NCBI GenBank assembly: GCA_023055425.1
Contig: JALGPY010000009.1
Span: forward strand, 34,267,275 to 34,331,274
DNA length: 64,000 bases
Direction of reading: 5' to 3'
Origin: Linanthus parryae
Lineage: Eukaryota; Streptophyta; Magnoliopsida; Ericales; Polemoniaceae
Shown: in pieces, positions 1-11,177 of the stretch
Numbering within the stretch: position 1 is the first letter of the stretch
Layout: the number at the start of each line of letters is the position of its first letter
Position numbers and translations under genes: made by a program
The notes under the pieces: model-generated
What the model saw: only the letters and a program-made list of their open reading frames with translations
Database searches by the model: none
Told to the model about the DNA's origin: nothing

Positions 1-132
1 ACCTTTACAAAGCTTAAATTTCATAATTCGTCAAACGACCTTACAGAATAAGGGTTCAAAAATGCGCAAACCGAACGTCGAAGATAAAAAGTTCACAGTG
101 CAAAATCAGACTACATGAAAAGAAAATTAATT

Positions 133-3100
133 TTACTCAAACAGATCACTCATGAGCGAATCTTGAGATCCCAAAGAGATGGAGCCCTTTTTCCACGAGT
201 GGAAATATCTCTTCATCTGATCATGCTTTCCTTTTGCCTCCTTATACCGCTCTATGGATTTTTCAATTGCTTCTTTTTGGGCACGCAGTCTGGCCCTCTC
301 CACATGGAAATTTTCGTAACCAAATCGGAGCTTGATGGAATTGCTAATCTCTTTCAATCTTTGAATAATAAAGTCAAAGTTGAGACGACCTTGTAAAATG
401 TGATGAGCGCCTTGAACACTTTCCAAGAAATATTGCGCGTCTGTATGAGATATGGTCACTGGAATTGCTTATCCTTTCCATAAGATCGCTTATCTCAGTT
501 AGAAGATCTTTCCTGTCTTTAGGTTCCAACTCCATTACTCTCGCAAATGTCTTTGGGTATAAAATGCGCATTTTCATAAGCCATTTCAGAGACGATAGCT
601 TTATGCCTGCATTTCCAAAGAGAGATTAGTTATTCAACAAATTAAATGAAGTTACATGTCTTATCATAATCGCTGACTCATTAGATGCATTACCAGTTCC
701 TTCAACTATTTCACGAAGAGGAGGAATTGAATTTGCTGTTGCATGATCACTATTAGAGGCCTCTGCTTCAGCCAATCGTTTATCCGCGAGAATCTCTTGC
801 GCAAAATACTCCTCGGTAATGACACAATTTACCTCAGATTCAATAGTTTCAAGGTCTTCTGTAGCCCAGGGTCCCCAAGGATTATGAGCAAGAAGTACTT
901 CCAAATTGGGATCAAGTGTTCGATCCTCATCATGAGATTCTTCGCGAATCATGCCAGAAAGTGATAGATTTTCACTCTGAGACCTCATGCTAATACCTTC
1001 AGAGGACGCAACAGTTCTCAATACATGTGAATTCTTGGATTTGTTGCAATTGGATCAGTTCTTCCTGTAGCCTTTCTTTGGTACTAACACCTGAGGAAGC
1101 ATCTCGCGGTTGAGTAGAAATGTTCTCATTTACCTTATTCGTATCAGTTGCTTATTTTGGAAATTGATTAACTTCATTTGTTGCTCTTTCTTGATCGATT
1201 ATATGCGAATCAGATTGAATAGACATGTTCACACCTGTTTGATCTGCATCGATTGACTCTATTGGCAATTGACTACTCTCGTCATTATCAGCACCATCTT
1301 GTTAGACCATGTCTACATCAGGATGAGCTGCGAGCTCCCCTTGTTGATCAAGAAATTTCTCGTCCACATGTATAGCTACATGATCATCAACATGTTGCAC
1401 ATCTTCTGACATATCTGCAATGTTTGCTTCTTGCTCGGTAGCCCGTCCTTATTCAGAATCATCTGCGATTTTCTCGCATCTGAAGAATGATCCATTGTTT
1501 GATCTTCATTTGTAACTTGATCTGGCTGTACTAAAACTTCGTTTTCCCAAGATGGTGGCTCGAACATCACTAAATCTTCAGTAGAAGGCGTTGTAATGAC
1601 TTTAGAAGTGTTTCCAGCAGCGTTTGGATCTTGATTCGCTCTCGAATTAGGATGCTCTATGCAGAGACAAAACGAACATATTGTCAGTTAAATAATACAT
1701 TATCGAATGTAAGTGATTGGTTCGCTTGGCTCTATCGCACCTGTGTTAATTGGTTTAAGAGCTTGGCTAGAGCTCGAACCACCTTCAAAATTAGATCGAG
1801 CATGAACTTGGATATCATGTAGATTTGGTCGCACTTGATTGCCTGAAAATTACAACAGTATGAAACTCAAACATGATACCTTGCATAATGTTAACAGCTC
1901 AAGACAGTTAATGCACCTCCGCATTCATGTGGGATAATATCTCCACATTCATATGGGATGTCAACATGATCAGTATGTTGAAGATTGACATCGATTCCTT
2001 TAAAATATGCATGACCTGTTTGTATGCGAAGTGTTACTATAACATTCTATATATGAAAATTCAAATGTTTATGATTCTAATTTGCATCGCTTACCTGAGG
2101 GTTCTCCACATTGGTTGACCAACCATTGACGAATGTCATGTTTAGAGATTCCATGAGATAAATCTTGAACGATAATATCTTGATATGTTAAGGAAAATTT
2201 GAATATAGTACCTTCTTCACTGGGATCACCAACGATATTCATAAAACTTCCCTGTGCATCTACCAATTATGCCATCAATGAATCTGAGCGCCGTCTCTGT
2301 TCCCCTAAACTCATTCTCTTGGAAAGTTCAACTCGCTCTTCTTCTTCTTCTTCTTCTTCTTCTTCTTCTTCTTGTCTTTAACGATTTCAGGTTGTTCTGC
2401 CATGAATCTTGATTCTTCAAGTGAATCCTCCAATTCTTTTTCATTATCAGCTTATGTCACTTTCTCTCCCGCATATACCTCATCGAGAGTTTCTTCTGAA
2501 TCTATAAGGCACGATTTATGATATTTTAGACTCACCGAAATTGAAGGAAATGATAAACCTAAATATTTTTATCGCGTATTGTCTCTTTCTTACCATCTTC
2601 GTTACCAATTTTCACATCTGGATTGTAATTTACAAATTCTTCAATGCTAGATTTACGATTACGTGCAAGAATCTTCTTCGATGGGAGTTGAGTTGTTGTC
2701 CTAGTCCGAGGCATTTGTCTTTGGAATTGGTTCATCATCTACGGTTGTATTCTGTCTTGGTCGCTTAACTTGCTTGGTCATTTTCGCCTTTGTTGCGTCA
2801 GTTGAAGGATCGCTTGACGTATTTGGAACCTTTCCAGTACGCGAGCCAGATCCAACGATAGAAGCGATGAACTCTGCAAGTGCTGATTGAATCCTATGTT
2901 GCGATCACCTGATGCGTATCTCCTAAAATAGCACTATAATTCAAAATTATTTAATGTTTTATTTTGTTCCATTATATGCTCAATAGAAGAAGAAACTAAT
3001 ATTAACATACCTGGTTAAACGATTCAGCATAAGCCTTTCTTTCACTGTATGAATGCTTCCGGACTGCAGCAATTTTCTCTTGCGGAATCAAGTCAGCACA

Positions 3101-4838
3101 TAAATGATTTTACTTTTCTAAAAGCGAATAGAACCCATATTCGCGTTCACTCTTAGAACAAGAATATTTGAAAGGATAGTCACCTCTCTTGATGTCAAGG
3201 GCTCTGCCTTGTCGAAATCTATCCAAGGACTCTAGCTGAAGACGAACTTGCGCATTCCAAAAGGCTACCCTGTTTGGCGTTGTCTCACCCCGTCTATTCC
3301 CAACTGGCTGAATGAAAGGAAGCATACCCAACAGAGGCTCATTGCATTTTCCATACAAAAACCTCTTATAGCAATTTTGAGTCATTGAATCAAGCCAAAA
3401 GGTAGGTGCGACAGCGTCGAAGCCAAATTGAGGACTAACTCGGATTGGATCATAGTCCACAGTTATGAGTTCGTAGTCATCTGTCTCATCATCGTATCCA
3501 GAAAAAGCAGGCAATGAGCTTCTCCCACACCAGTTTATCCCCGCTTTGGATACATGCGCATGAGTGAAAGGCTGGTCTTTAGTTGGATACATTAATGAAT
3601 GTGAGACAATGTCATCCAACTCGATATCATAGGGCATGGCCACAAAATAGCTGATGCCGTCGTAGATTACGAAAAATGAACATCGAACACCTTTTGTTTT
3701 AAACCAACGTCACTCTCGAGGAAGTAGAAACTCTCGTGGAGACTTGGGCGCATTCCAAAGTTTTACTCTCTTCGGAATTGGAACCTCTCGAACACCCACA
3801 TCAACAAGAACGCGACATTAACATAAGTCACAACATCAGGCCTGCCGCGCGATGTCTCAATATGATCCCTATCCTAATATAATCGATGGTATAAAGAACC
3901 TAGGACCAAGGGACCCAAAGCAAGTCTCTGACCCAGAGAAAGACAGACTGCAAGTGCGAGCACATGGCAGAAAACTCCATTGTGAGGATGACCATCAATC
4001 AGATATCTGGATAGCCAGATACAGAAAAAGCCACATAGTGTATACTCAAATCCTTTTCCGGGTAAAGAAGTTACTGCCTCAAGATCGTTTTGCAGAATTT
4101 CTTGAGCAACCTTTGTCTTTACAAAATATCGATAGAAATAGGTTATCCATCTAGACCACACATTCTTAGCACCTGTTATCAAACTAACGTATCTGTCTAC
4201 ATATGTGGTTGAAGAACATCTTGTGGATGTTTTCTTTACTTCCGAAATGTATTCTTTCATCTACTCACAGAGAGCGATTTCTTCAGAAGAACTCAATTTC
4301 GACAAAGGATCTTTAAATCCCATAAAAGGAAGCTCAAGTATCATTTCCACATCCTCGAGTGTAGGCGCGGCCTCGAAAGTTGAGAAGTTAAATGTATGCG
4401 TATTTTTGGAATACCTTGAAAGGATATTCATTAGCATATCATTATCGAGTTTGACACTCAAACCCTTTGTCGCACACACAACGTGGTATATTCCCCCTGA
4501 ATTAACATCGGTTCATGATGCTCGATAATGTGCTCAGTCCACTCCTCTATCCATTCCAAGGATTCAACAAATGTTTGATGGACGGTTTCAGTGTAAGGAA
4601 ATAGTCCAACTTCGAGGCTAAGCCGATTTATTTCATTAACATTAACCAAATCCCAATCATCCCTCTCTAACTCAAGTATTAGTTGTAAAGGTTTCCTTGT
4701 TGGAGCCTTATCTAATGTTGTTCCTTTGATGGTTACCAAATAGAAGTCTTTGCTATTCAAATAGGGGGCTTTACGCCACAAATCCTTATGGATATCCGGC
4801 ACATCTTCAATTTCTTTGGAATATTTAGGGGGAGCCAT
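133..4838 (-). pseudogene. Decayed plant mobile domain (PMD) reading frame, antisense inside a Ty3/gypsy element
   Basis: The minus strand carries consecutive blocks of PMD-type (aminotransferase-like) protein. A start at 4838 (MAPPKYSKEI) opens a 126-codon block. A frameshift leads to 4479-4261 with the PMD-like stretch TFNFSTFEAAPTLEDVEMIL. A stop and further block at 4260-3874 ends in LALGPLVLGSLYHRLY. Block 3643-3110 holds YDPIRVSPQFGF, matching the family's RV-x-x-QFG signature. Below 3110 the frame is broken, with an acidic poly-Glu run near 2340 and a coiled-coil-like Glu/Lys/Arg-rich tail at 459-133. PMD proteins include Arabidopsis MAIN and MAIL1 and also occur in Ty3/gypsy and Mutator-like elements. 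Position just upstream of a polypurine tract and 3' LTR, on the opposite strand, fits the antisense extra frame of Tat-lineage elements. Frameshifts and stops argue that it is dead, though some breaks could be introns. Confidence 0.72.
2338..2373. repeat. (CTT)n microsatellite
   Basis: A run of about twelve CTT units. On the minus strand, in the direction of the PMD frame, it would encode a poly-glutamate tract, so it may have grown within an acidic stretch of that protein. Confidence 0.9.
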
Positions 4839-5474
4839 GCCTATTACATTAAAGATTTCATTTGAATATTCAGATGTTTAGTAAAAGAGGAAGCAATCTA
4901 TTATTCTGATTTTATACATAAACATCCACGGAGACATTTCGGTGATGAGTGGCATTCAAAGAAACCCATAATTCTTTGAATGTCAACATTAAAAAAACTC
5001 AGTTTATCTGAATATCAACGTTTTCCTGTACAGGTTATTAAGATGATTTTGAAGGAATTGAATTTTCAAATTAACTAATCTCAACTTGTTCTGTAAACTT
5101 CAAGGGCTTGATTAGCGATGTTGAAGCGTTGATTGAATTTTGAGATTTGTAATCCGAGATCTTCTGTCTCTGCATGAACTTCAAATAGCAGCAACGGTGC
5201 ATAACAAAGGGAAAATTTTATATTTATGAAGAGACCATTGGGGTCACGACCCTTCAGGTTGCTCGAACCTCGGTAACTGGCAAAAACGTGTGGATGTCGG
5301 ATTTTCCCACGCCATGCTATGGATCCCATTAATATCTAGAGAAACCTAAGTAATGATAGCATTCGTTTTGGGGGCTAGGGTTTCTGAGATGAATTTGAAT
5401 CGTTTACACGCGCACGTATGAGGCACGCGTAGTTAGTTTTGCGCCTGAATGCCACGTCTCGCGTGGCATCCGCG

Positions 5475-5487
5475 CAAAAGGGGGCTA
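5475..5487 (+). other. Polypurine tract of a Ty3/gypsy element
   Basis: The purine-rich stretch CAAAAGGGGGCTAA runs directly into the TGTAG start of the LTR at 5488. This is the expected plus-strand primer site and fixes the retroelement orientation as plus, opposite to the PMD frame. The same GGGCTAA-TGTAG junction recurs on the minus strand at 55560-55546. Confidence 0.7.
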
Positions 5488-6031
5488 ATGTAGATAGTGC
5501 ATCTTGTGCACACCGATCATCATACACGTGTCCATCAGAGGTAAGTTCATATAATACTCCAATATCACTAATACTTATCCATATGGAGGCTGTGAGACAG
5601 GGTCACCCTCGCATACTAAACGCACAGGAGTTGAAGGGCTTAAGTGGCTTGGAGGCTAGATTAAGGCACGTCACACGTGAGAATTGGTTACGCTCGCGTG
5701 CAACCCTATCAGCTATCTGAGAGACTTGCTGATCACGTGCCTATATAAACGGTCGATCGTGCAACGTGCGGGGCAATTATATAACCGTCGCATGCGGTTA
5801 TATAACTTCTCGTAACAGCTAATCTAAGACCATATATACAGGAGTCTTCCTCCTATCTCGGTTCGGCTCTTTTGGCAATCATCATACACTGTCTCTCTCT
5901 CATATCATTGGGAAAGGCTTACACTCACCCTTGCACGCTCAGTCTCTTACTCTATGTGTATTTTTACTCTGTGTGTTCTTATCTATTGCAGGTGTACATC
6001 AGGATCCATCCTAGATGATTCCTTGTCCACA
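5488..6031 (+). mobile_element. 3' LTR of a Tat-like Ty3/gypsy element
   Basis: This 544-bp unit starts TGTAGATAGTGC and ends TTGTCCACA. It aligns by eye, with divergence, to the LTR at 63097-63733: both start TGTAGAT-GTGC, share a TTATCCAT-TGG-GG block, a GTGG-TTGGAGGCTAG block and a CT-rich region before the end. A polypurine tract precedes it, so it is a 3' LTR; its pol genes and 5' LTR would lie left of the window. It ends inside LINE sequence that continues at 6032. A target duplication cannot be tested because the other end is missing. Confidence 0.7.
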
Positions 6032-6600
6032 CCTATGTTGCCGCCTCTGCTTCGACTTGAAAATGAGTGGTCGCCATTGGTTTCATGCCGGCCCAACCAG
6101 CAAGAAAGGCGTCTTAATTGTCAAGAATCACTGCTCCAAAGCCTGTGACGCCAGCCTCAATCCTGGATCATCGGTATTCATCTTTACCCAATTTGGTGGC
6201 GATGGACCCCATTTTTTGACCGAAAGGTTGCCGGAGGGTTAACCTGAGTCGTGTTCTGCTTTACTGTGTTCCCTACCTTGAATTCAGATAAGTAATCTTT
6301 TACCTTTGCCGCTATTTCTTCACAATATGTAGAGGAATTTTTTAAAATAAGTTCGTCCAAATCATCCAAACTGTAATTCCAAAATATTCTAGATTATCTG
6401 AGTTGAACTCCATGACTGCCACTGGTAACCATGCCTTCAGACCCCCTTTAATTTTTTCCAGGAAGTCTGCCCCAAAGACCCCTTTAGACACCATCTTATG
6501 AGGTCGACACCTTAGGAAGAGATCATCAGCTGACTCAGCTTCTTGGCTGCTGACATGACATGAGGGGTCAATTTCTTTGTTGAAAATGGGGATTTTATTT
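6032..6600 (-). mobile_element. L1 LINE fragment: end of zinc-finger RT domain and start of RNase H
   Basis: Read on the minus strand, 6600-6540 gives a zf-RVT-like ES-DDLFLRC motif. Next comes a Trp-rich stretch (VWMIWTN) typical of plant L1 ORF2. Near 6210-6180 comes NWVKMNTD, the usual opening of the plant LINE RNase H domain. Stops and frameshifts are frequent. The fragment is cut at 6031/6032 by the Tat-like LTR. Confidence 0.55.
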
Positions 6601-6631
6601 GGGTGGCAAGATAAATGAAAATTCTTTGTGT

Positions 6632-6890
6632 AGTCGGGTAATTAAAGCAAAGTACTTGCCTACGACCGATTTTATGAATTCTGAAATTGGCAGTGATCCA
6701 TCATATGAGGAAAGGCATTTTTGCAGGTAGGGCCATTCTCAAACAGAGGCTAAGATGGAAAATTGGCAACGGGGAAAGAGTGCGGCTGAGGGACGCCTAG
6801 ATCCCCACCAACCCTTGCTCGAAGCCCATTACGAATCTCCCGAAATCAGTTAATGAGAACGTTAGAAGCATTTTTTGGAGGGGGAGAATG
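6632..6890 (+). mobile_element. L1 LINE fragment: region between RT and zinc finger, opposite strand to its neighbour
   Basis: The plus strand encodes SRVIKAKYLPTTDF, then SDPSYEERHF, then LRWKIGNGERVRLRD. These are the KAKY, SYTWRSI and WRIGNG landmarks of plant L1 ORF2 upstream of the zf-RVT domain. It contains stops. It lies head to head with the minus-strand fragment at 6032-6600, which carries the next part of the same protein. Confidence 0.6.
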
Positions 6891-7200
6891 TGTGGGATAT
6901 ACAAAAGCTACGAAGTATATTTTGTGATGTCGAGTGTGGGAAATTGTAATCGGCACAACTTGTTTAACCAGGTTCTGTTTGTTTTTGTGCCAAACTTGTG
7001 TTATTTGAGTTGCTTTCCTCGCGAACCTGTATGGGCACTTTTTTTCCAGAGCTTGTAGATTACTGCCCTGATTTTGTGTGATGCCATACTCTTGTGTCTT
7101 GTCTGGGTAAAATTGGGATGGGAATGCGCTTTATTTATTCTCTCCAATTGACTCGGTATTGTACCTGTAGATATTTTAGGGTGAGCAAAAAATCCAGTAG

Positions 7201-9019
7201 GTACCACCTAACCACCGGTGTAGAAATATAATAATCAATTAAAATCTAACAGGTTATCAAACAATAACATGGAGGACAAATCACATCACTATAATAATTT
7301 AGATATCATACGAATAGCATGCAATAACTTAACAATTAACATATAAAATCACGCATAGACCATAATTACAGTAAATATAAAAATTAAATTTCCCCTACCT
7401 CAATATTAGATTCACGATAATAAATTTGAAAGGTAAGTGTAGCTCCAAATTTGTTATGCTAGATTATCGCTAGACCCACTCACTACCTAACTAATCAGTA
7501 GTTAAATCGAATTCGGGATGAGAAATAAAGAATGCACTGGGCCCTATTTATAGACGTACTGACCAATCAGAACTCACTGAGTCACCAAGGAATTTTTTGT
7601 GCATGCGGCGAAAGATCCGCCACACGCTGACACGTGTCCGCTACAGTCAAACATGCATAAACTATGCCATTATGTGCGACATATTTCCTTCCTGAGTGTC
7701 AAACATGCATGGCAATCCACTGTGCCATGACATGTTTCCCCATGTGAGTCACACATTCATTTCGCCAAATCTATATGTTTATCCTCTATCACCGCATCAA
7801 AACATGTAATTAGTCACATCAATCATATTAAAAGTCACTTATCACAAGATGCATAAATAATACTTAATAAACACTTAAATGAAGGGAAAATCCGACCATA
7901 TTTTTCCCGTACCACGTGATTTATGCAGAGAATTAATCATAGGCATTCAAAAAAATATTGTGGTAAGTTACCTTGCGGAATAGAACTTACCACAGTCTGT
8001 GGGGACTTGTATGGCGCAATTCCCAAAACTTTGAATAACTTCTGGCAGTGATGTGTACCAAATCTGACTGCGGAACCTATGCCATTTGATCCATCTCGTC
8101 GAGATAAACGATTTTCATACATGGCTCGTCTTCATCCGACATCTTTAGCTCCAGTTAAGCTCCAAAAATAAAATTCATATCCTGCTGAAAATCTACTGCG
8201 GACCAGAAACTTTCACCAGAGATATATGGAGTTCCACAACTCTGATCGACGCGTTGTTTCTTCCCGTCCCTTCACTTATCGGAATCTACAACTTTTGTGG
8301 TTTACCAAAAACGTTCGGAGATCGTTATCTTGCCCAAAACACCCAAAACCGAATTTGGTATGTCCAGAAGCCTTCCGATGTATGATCCAAGCTCCGATTC
8401 AAGTTCGACAGTGATTCGAAAATGAAAATATCATGAACGCACAGCTGTGATTTTCTATCTTTTGTAGAAAACATGTATGAACCCATCATCCTTACTTATG
8501 AATTATGAATGAATATTTATAGAGACTTATTACTAACTGTAATATTATGAATACCAATAATTGCATAGAAGTCCCTTGTAAAACTTTGCATAGCAAGTCC
8601 CTCCCTACTAACTTTAGTGTAGCTTGCAATTAAGTCCTAATTATATGGTTATAGTAATAGCCACCAACTATAAAATACCAAACCTAATATTAATTTACAT
8701 TCAACACACTCGAAAACACTTGTGCATGACATGATCACGCTTATGTTAAACTACGACTGGGACCTCTGGAGAAAATAAATGAATCGACTCCCAATAACAT
8801 ATTTGAATTTTTGAATTAATAATTCTTAACATTAAACTAGTGATTCGCACTTATTATTACAAACTCTTTTATCCTTAATTTAACAATTGAATAAGATATT
8901 AAGAGTTTCAATGTATTTCTAGACGAGGTTAACATCTAAAGATTTGTAGTTTTGGATACATCTATGAAATTACTAAATGCTTAAACATTAAATAGGTGTA
9001 AAAAATTGTGGGCATTACA
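7201..9019 (-). mobile_element. Probable solo LTR of a Ty3/gypsy (Tekay/Del-like) element
   Basis: AT-rich, with no coding frame. On the minus strand it begins TGTAATGCCCACAA at 9019, close to the TGTAATACCCC start of chromovirus Tekay/Del LTRs and like the LTR at 29548. A minus-strand TATA box, TCTATAAATAGGGCCC, lies near 7550, followed by a CTTTATTTCTC stretch. The left boundary near 7201 is uncertain and I found no clean target duplication. Confidence 0.4.
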
Positions 9020-9589
9020 AATATGGAGACAATGACCGGTTTTGACATTCCTGGTAATGATGAAATTATCTTCGTCGTCGAGGATGGCAACCCCTACGCC
9101 ACCTCTACTATCTTCCTCGATTTTGGCACCATAAATAGTGATTTTCCATAAACCAATAGGTGGTGTCGTCCTCCGATCTTTTTTAGCGGTTACGCTGCAT
9201 GGGACGAGATGGCGGATTCGGCCGGTTGAAGCCCCTATATGTAGATAAATACTGTGATGTTTGAATTCTGATTTCTTGACTGCTTCTCTTCTCTCCTCTG
9301 AATCTCAGATTATTCATGTGCTTCCAAATTGCCCATATTGAAGATACTCGTTTCTGCTGTCGGTCTTTAATCTTGTGGTCAAACTTTCCTTTACCCAGTT
9401 GGAGAAAGAGTCCAGATCATTTTTCTGAAACTCTAACCCGAGATCAAAAGCTAATCCGACGAGTACTTTTTTCTTTTGTCTTGAAAAAAGGTTAACAGTA
9501 CCGGAGTGTTCTATCTAGTTTCTACAGACAGAAAGTCTTGTTCTTAACAAGCTCAGTCCTTCTTTGCAAGGGTCAAGTTATATCCTGCA
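9020..9589 (+). other. Non-coding stretch, probably the leader of the following LINE
   Basis: I see no supported frame. The sequence is pyrimidine-rich around 9270-9300 and leads into the broken start of LINE ORF1 near 9590. The exact LINE 5' end is not visible. Confidence 0.35.
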
Positions 9590-10629
9590 ATGAATCACGA
9601 AGAATAAGAATCGAAGCTTATAGAGAGTGTAAAGAAAGTTTAAATCCACTCGGATGATGAACTTGAGATTTATATCCGTGATGAGGAGATTGAGGAAAGC
9701 CTTATCGAACACAGTCCGATTTTGATAGGCAAGTTTTTGTCGCAAAAATCACAAAATCTTAATGGCCTGAGGATAGCGCTTTCTCGTATATGGGGAAAGC
9801 CGGCATGGTCGAATATTGAGCATGTGAAGGAGAATTATCTTCTATTATTCTTCAAGAATGAAAAAGACATGGAAAAAGTAATTAAAGGGCGTCCATGGTG
9901 TTTCAAGAACAATCTTATTGTTATTGAGAAATGTTTACCAGTGGACAATGTCTCTGAAATCCCTTTCAATCTCTCGCCTTTTTGGGCTCAAACTTGGGGA
10001 CTACCAAGTATCTTCTTCAAGGAGAAGTTTTTTGAGAAGATAGATAGCAAGTTTGTGGAAGTTCTGGAGACGAAATTTCCAGAAAAACCCTCTGTCGAAG
10101 GTAGGTTTCTTTGAATGAAGGTGTTACTTGAAGTCTCAAAGCCAATTCAAAAGGAGGCAAACTTGAAACTGTGTGGACAAAATGTCACGAAGGTGGAGTT
10201 TAAGTTCGATAGGCTCCTATTAATCTGCGGAAGATGCGGTATTCTCGATCACGAAAGTGTCAAGCGTAAGTATGATTCGAAAGATGGAGAATTAGCAAGA
10301 TTTGGAAGTTGGCTAGAGCCAAAAAACCTTCAGATTTATGGGAAGCAAGGAGTGACCGTGAAGGAAGTGAGAATTTGGAGATGGTGAAAGGCAATCCTCA
10401 ATTAAAGTTAAAGGCTCTTAGAATACCACTGCCATTAGCAGCGTCACTAGTTCCACTGGAGATCTTGAATCTGGCGTCGGACATCGGAACAGAAGTTGAA
10501 AGTTCGCAGCCGACAACTAATTCGAAAGGGCGGGAAGGAAGCGTGGAAGACGAAGTAGGTGGTGCTTTGGAAATCACGGACTCCGGCGGCAAAAAAGCTT
10601 TGGAACAGAGTTTGAAAAATAATTACTAG
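9590..10629 (+). pseudogene. LINE ORF1: DUF4283 nucleic-acid-binding protein, decayed
   Basis: The start near 9590 (MNHEE) has early stops. From about 9720 the frame reads through ALSRIWGKPAW, LLLFFKNEKDMEKVIKGRPW and PFWAQTWGLP, the landmarks of DUF4283 in plant L1 ORF1. A stop at 10114 is followed by KVEFKFDRLLLICGRCGILD, the CCHC-type zinc knuckle; it keeps C-x2-C and the His, but the last Cys is missing. Further short frames of low-complexity acidic sequence follow. The ORF1 product would coat LINE RNA. Confidence 0.65.
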
Positions 10630-11177
10630 CGGGAGTTCAAAACCTAAATGATTTCTTCATTGCTGACAGAGAATAGTGGGCTAGTTGTTGCATCAACTGA
10701 GGAGGTGGCTACTGTGCCTTCAGAAACTAATTCTCTAAATTTTGATCATGAGATTGGGCCTTCTCATGTAAGTCCTCTCAGAATCACAAGTGCTAATACA
10801 TCCCAACCTAATGTTGATCTCAGCCCATCTTTAATGAAGGGCTTTTTAGTAATTGGTGAGAGCCTAATTTGCAGAGAAGTAAGTTCTCCTCCTACATAAA
10901 ATCAACGGAGATGGGAATGAAACCCTAATTCGAACGGAGATTTCAGTACATCCAGAATTTAGGGCGAAGAAATGGAAGAGATTTTCAAGAGGAAATGGAA
11001 ATCAAGAAGTGATCAAGAGAGCAAGGGAAGAAGCACGTTAGAAACAAGGGAGGAAGATGTCATGGAGGTAGATGCGGAACCAGGGGATTTTTCCATTGAA
11101 GGAAAGAAGAAGAAGTTTGATCACAAAGATGAGAGCTTTGCTTCAATTTGGGTAGAGGAGACCAGCCTCAAGTGGGC

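Noticed and set aside
5081..5329. 82-codon minus-strand frame upstream of the PMD start
   Set aside because: No similarity to PMD or another family. It may be leader of the antisense gene, so it is not called as coding.
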